A DNA stretch of 64,000 nt from Thermosphaera aggregans DSM 11486 (GTDB taxonomy: Archaea > Thermoproteota > Thermoprotei_A > Sulfolobales > Desulfurococcaceae). The translations under genes and the position numbers were made by a program. The DNA lies in contig NC_014160.1 in assembly GCF_000092185.1 (NCBI RefSeq), positions 186,001 to 250,000 of the forward strand, read 5' to 3'. Numbering within the stretch: the stretch's first letter is position 1; each line of letters begins with the position of its first letter. The notes beneath the pieces were generated by a model, which saw only the letters and a list, made by a program, of their open reading frames with translations, was not told where the DNA came from and did not search any database. Shown piece after piece: positions 61,798 through 64,000 of this stretch.

Positions 61798-62403
61798 ATG
61801 GTTTCAGGCATCACAAAAGATGCAATGTACGAGATTATCAACTTCATTGTTAAATCCATTGATTTGATAGAAGACTACAGTAAGGAAAACATGATCAACC
61901 TACTTATTACAGCCAGAAAAGAGAATAAGAGAGTTTTCGTGATAGGCGCAGGAAGAAGCGGGTTAATAGCCAGGGCCTTTGCTATGAGGCTGTTGCACCT
62001 AGGTTTTAACGTGTATGTGATTGGTGAAACAATTCTTCCAAGAGCCTCCCCGGGCGATATCTTGTTAGCAATATCTGGTTCCGGTAGGACGAAACTTGTT
62101 GTAGCAGCGGCTGAGGCCGCTAAAGGAGCTTTGATGAAAGTGGTAGCGATTACGACATACCCAGACTCTCCTCTCGGCAGAATGGCCGACATAGTTGTGA
62201 GGATACCCGGGAGAACGAAGATGGCTGTCGAGGAAGACTACATTAGCAGGCAGATCCTGGGTATTCACGAACCTCTCGCACCCCTAGGAACACTATTTGA
62301 GGATACTACGCTAATCTTTCTTGATGGAATAATTGTAGAGTTGATGAACAGGTTAGGGGTAACTGAAGAGGAGTTAATGAACCGTCATGCAAACATTGAA
62401 TGA
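61798..62403 (+). CDS. hxlB: 6-phospho-3-hexuloisomerase
   Basis: A 201-residue SIS-domain isomerase that interconverts hexulose-6-phosphate and fructose-6-phosphate. In Archaea this belongs to the reversed ribulose monophosphate route that supplies ribulose-5-phosphate. VIGAGRSGLIARAFAMRL (about 50-67), AISGSGRT (about 94-101) and the C-terminal LGTLFEDTTLIFLD are typical. The synthase partner (hxlA) is not in the window. ATG 61798 follows AGGGATTGA. Confidence 0.92.
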   Translation: MVSGITKDAMYEIINFIVKSIDLIEDYSKENMINLLITARKENKRVFVIGAGRSGLIARAFAMRLLHLGFNVYVIGETILPRASPGDILLAISGSGRTKLVVAAAEAAKGALMKVVAITTYPDSPLGRMADIVVRIPGRTKMAVEEDYISRQILGIHEPLAPLGTLFEDTTLIFLDGIIVELMNRLGVTEEELMNRHANIE

Positions 62404-62465
62404 ACAGTAAATTGCCCACCTGAGTATTGCTAAGATAGTTAAACCTGTTCAAACATAAATATTCA

Positions 62466-62855
62466 ATGGCGGTGGAAATGGAAGAAGGGGGAGGAGCAGG
62501 GGAAAAGCCCTTCAAAGAGATAAAAGTGGAAACAGGAAAAACAGATGCAGAAGAATTACGAGAAGTACTAGACGCAGTGACACCGTTTCTCGAGAAGCTG
62601 AAGGACTGGGTAAAGGAGATCATTGGCTTGTTCACCAGCGGACTTGACGGTAAAAAACTAGGTGAAGACATCGGTAGATTCTACCAGGAGTTAAAGGCCC
62701 AGGGCCTCCCAGAGGATTTAATCATTGAAATGGTAAAGGATTACTATAAGAAGAGAATGGAAGTAGTTCCATCAATTGAAAAACTCATTGGGAGTTTCGC
62801 CAAGTTCGGAGAGTTTTGGAGAGGAGAAGAAGAGCACGAGGAAGATACGAAGTAA
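62466..62855 (+). CDS. Hypothetical acidic helical protein
   Basis: A 129-residue protein, charged, with long helices and many Glu/Lys (starts MAVEMEEGGG). A hydrophobic face around DWVKEIIGLFTSGL (about 47-60) suggests packing against a partner. Similar small proteins occur in Desulfurococcales without assigned role, as far as I can tell. It precedes a winged-helix gene by 30 bases and may form an operon with it. Confidence 0.6.
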   Translation: MAVEMEEGGGAGEKPFKEIKVETGKTDAEELREVLDAVTPFLEKLKDWVKEIIGLFTSGLDGKKLGEDIGRFYQELKAQGLPEDLIIEMVKDYYKKRMEVVPSIEKLIGSFAKFGEFWRGEEEHEEDTK

Positions 62856-62885
62856 TTCTTAACTGCTGATTCAATGAGGGATTGA

Positions 62886-63332
62886 ATGACCCTTGACGAG
62901 AAGATAGAAGTAGTCATCGAGTTGTTGACGAGAGTGTTGATGAAGCTTGAAAAACTTGAGACTGAATTAGACAGAGCAGGTGGAGACCCATATGTATATC
63001 AAATATCTTTAGAATTAGCTACTTTTTTATCGAAGCCTATTGTTGAAACACTTGAGGCCGCCAGAAGAGTTTACTCTGTCATAGCAGGGTTTTCCGAGAT
63101 CGACTCTATAAGTAAGGCAATAATCTATGTTTTATCTGCGTGCGAGCCTTACAGTATTTCGGAAATCACTAGGAAGGTTAGAGAATTGAGGGGTTCTTCT
63201 TCAAGGAGGATAATAAGCGATAGGCTAAGAGGGCTTGAGGCTAGGGGAGTAGTGGTCAACGTTGGATCGCCCCAACGTCCCCGATTCACTCTTAAAGCTT
63301 GTGGAGATGGCAAATATGGGAGGGAGGCTTAG
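62886..63332 (+). CDS. Helical protein with C-terminal winged helix
   Basis: A 148-residue protein. Residues 1-70 are helical with coiled-coil spacing, and 78-142 look like a winged helix (AIIYVLSACEPYSISEITRKVRELRG, then RIISDRLRGLEARGVVVNV). GAGGGATTGA precedes ATG 62886. It is probably a transcription regulator of unknown target. The next gene overlaps its end by 26 bases. Confidence 0.65.
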   Translation: MTLDEKIEVVIELLTRVLMKLEKLETELDRAGGDPYVYQISLELATFLSKPIVETLEAARRVYSVIAGFSEIDSISKAIIYVLSACEPYSISEITRKVRELRGSSSRRIISDRLRGLEARGVVVNVGSPQRPRFTLKACGDGKYGREA

Positions 63333-63591
63333 GTGGTTTTCAAAAACTGGAATGATCCTAGGGCTCGTAGCCGACGCTTTAGGAGTATTGATGTACCTAG
63401 CAATCTTGGTTTTCTACGTCTATATTCTTCTGTTTGGTAAATACCTTGTAAACAGATTATTGTTGACGATAAGTTTGTATAAATATAAGGTTCCGCGAGA
63501 TATTAGAGGAGATATCTTGAGAGTTTTTGATGAGAAATGGTTTAAGAACTTAGGCTTTGGTTCCATAATTTATAAGCTTGTCAGGGATTGA
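63307..63591 (+). CDS. Small membrane protein
   Basis: About 94 residues from ATG 63307 (or 63316), with one long hydrophobic segment or hairpin (about 14-45) and a basic cytoplasmic tail. It overlaps the end of the winged-helix gene and precedes the QueT-like gene by 19 bases, so the three are likely one operon. No family recognised. Confidence 0.6.
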   Translation: MANMGGRLRWFSKTGMILGLVADALGVLMYLAILVFYVYILLFGKYLVNRLLLTISLYKYKVPRDIRGDILRVFDEKWFKNLGFGSIIYKLVRD

Positions 63592-63610
63592 CTATTATTT
63601 TGGTATCTTC

Positions 63611-64000
63611 ATGAAGAGCCAGATATTAGTTGTCAAATCTATGGTAATAGCAGCTATTTACACAGGGTTGACAATAATCCTGGGAGCCCTATCTTACGGG
63701 GAGCTCCAATTCAGAATAAGTGATGCTATGCTACTACTGCCACTTCTCTCGGGATTCGGCATAGAGACCGTGCTCGGGTTAACGCTAGGAGGTTTTCTCG
63801 GAAACATTACCAGCCCATTTCAGCCATGGGATTTAATCTTTGGACCATTAACAAATGCAATCGCATCAGCGCTCGTGTTCGCAATAAGTAGAAAGATTAA
63901 GGCAAGGACAATATTTAAACACTTACTGAGCACTCTAGCGGCCTCCCTTACAATAGCCTTGCTAGTAGGCTACGTGGAACTTCACTTGATCTACGAACTC
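63611..64000 (+). CDS. QueT-family transporter, cut by window end
   Basis: The first 130 codons of a membrane protein. IAAIYTGLTIILGALSYGELQFRISDA, LPLLSGFGIETVLGLTLGGFLGN and PWDLIFGPLTNAIAS follow the QueT pattern (SYGxxQFRISEALxxLP... DxxFGSLAT). QueT proteins are substrate-binding subunits of ECF-type importers, thought to take up queuosine precursors. The 3' end and any energising subunits lie outside the window. Start ATG 63611. Confidence 0.82.
   Translation, partial: MKSQILVVKSMVIAAIYTGLTIILGALSYGELQFRISDAMLLLPLLSGFGIETVLGLTLGGFLGNITSPFQPWDLIFGPLTNAIASALVFAISRKIKARTIFKHLLSTLAASLTIALLVGYVELHLIYEL

Noticed and set aside
1-64000. CRISPR array or insertion sequence
   Set aside because: I saw no regularly spaced repeats, no cas genes, no transposase and no terminal inverted repeats in the window.

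Overview
The window reads as chromosome of a hyperthermophilic crenarchaeon, most likely of the Desulfurococcales (Thermosphaera/Desulfurococcus-like). Supporting signs: an archaeal TBP, an ATP-dependent DNA ligase of archaeal type, type-4 uracil-DNA glycosylase, NreA, a CC1-like chromatin protein, an archaeal ZPR1 protein, COG2521 methyltransferase, iorAB, hexuloisomerase, C/D-box sRNA features, frequent GTG/TTG starts and very tight, often overlapping gene packing. The genus is an inference from gene content only.

Layout. 0-13.5 kb: DNA repair and information genes (UDG, S16-family secreted protease, ligase, GPN GTPase, DUF2070 membrane proteins, tbp), HtpX, two metal-dependent hydrolases, a C/D-box sRNA and tRNA-Lys(CTT). 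13.5-23 kb: iorAB facing a winged-helix gene across a shared inverted repeat, a Qng1-like protein with an endonuclease III-type Fe-S loop, and a metal-uptake system (solute-binding protein, permease, ribbon-helix-helix regulator and methyltransferase one way, ATPase the other) sharing an operator with two TGTGCACA palindromes. 23-32 kb: a three-subunit molybdo-flavo-hydroxylase, cysteine synthase, an MFS protein, NreA with an SPL-like radical SAM protein. 32-43 kb: a nucleoside-type BMP ABC operon ending in a zinc dehydrogenase, a two-gene Na+/solute symporter, trpB2, an AEC permease, a PA14 protein.

44.0-53.27 kb is a foreign-looking, mostly GC-richer mosaic. It contains pieces of an Mrp/NuoL-type antiporter, pstS and malic enzyme, a frameshifted second symporter with its small partner and a divergent HTH/solute-binding-fold regulator, a membrane-anchored protein ending in a twelve-cysteine halocin C8-like domain beside a four-helix membrane protein, and a decayed nurA-herA-mre11 operon. 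The mosaic ends inside mre11, whose first codons are fused in frame to a host AsnRS-like gene. This is the most unusual part of the window: a candidate archaeocin in a hyperthermophile, carried on a decaying recombinant segment.

53-64 kb returns to host character: SufS, CC1, two purine/aminohydrolase genes facing each other (MTA/SAH deaminase-like and adenine deaminase), ZPR1, a second SPL-like radical SAM protein, a candidate H/ACA RNA, 6-phospho-3-hexuloisomerase, three small crenarchaeal proteins, and the start of a QueT-family transporter cut by the window edge. The QueT-like transporter and the Qng1-like enzyme together hint at salvage of a queuine-like compound.
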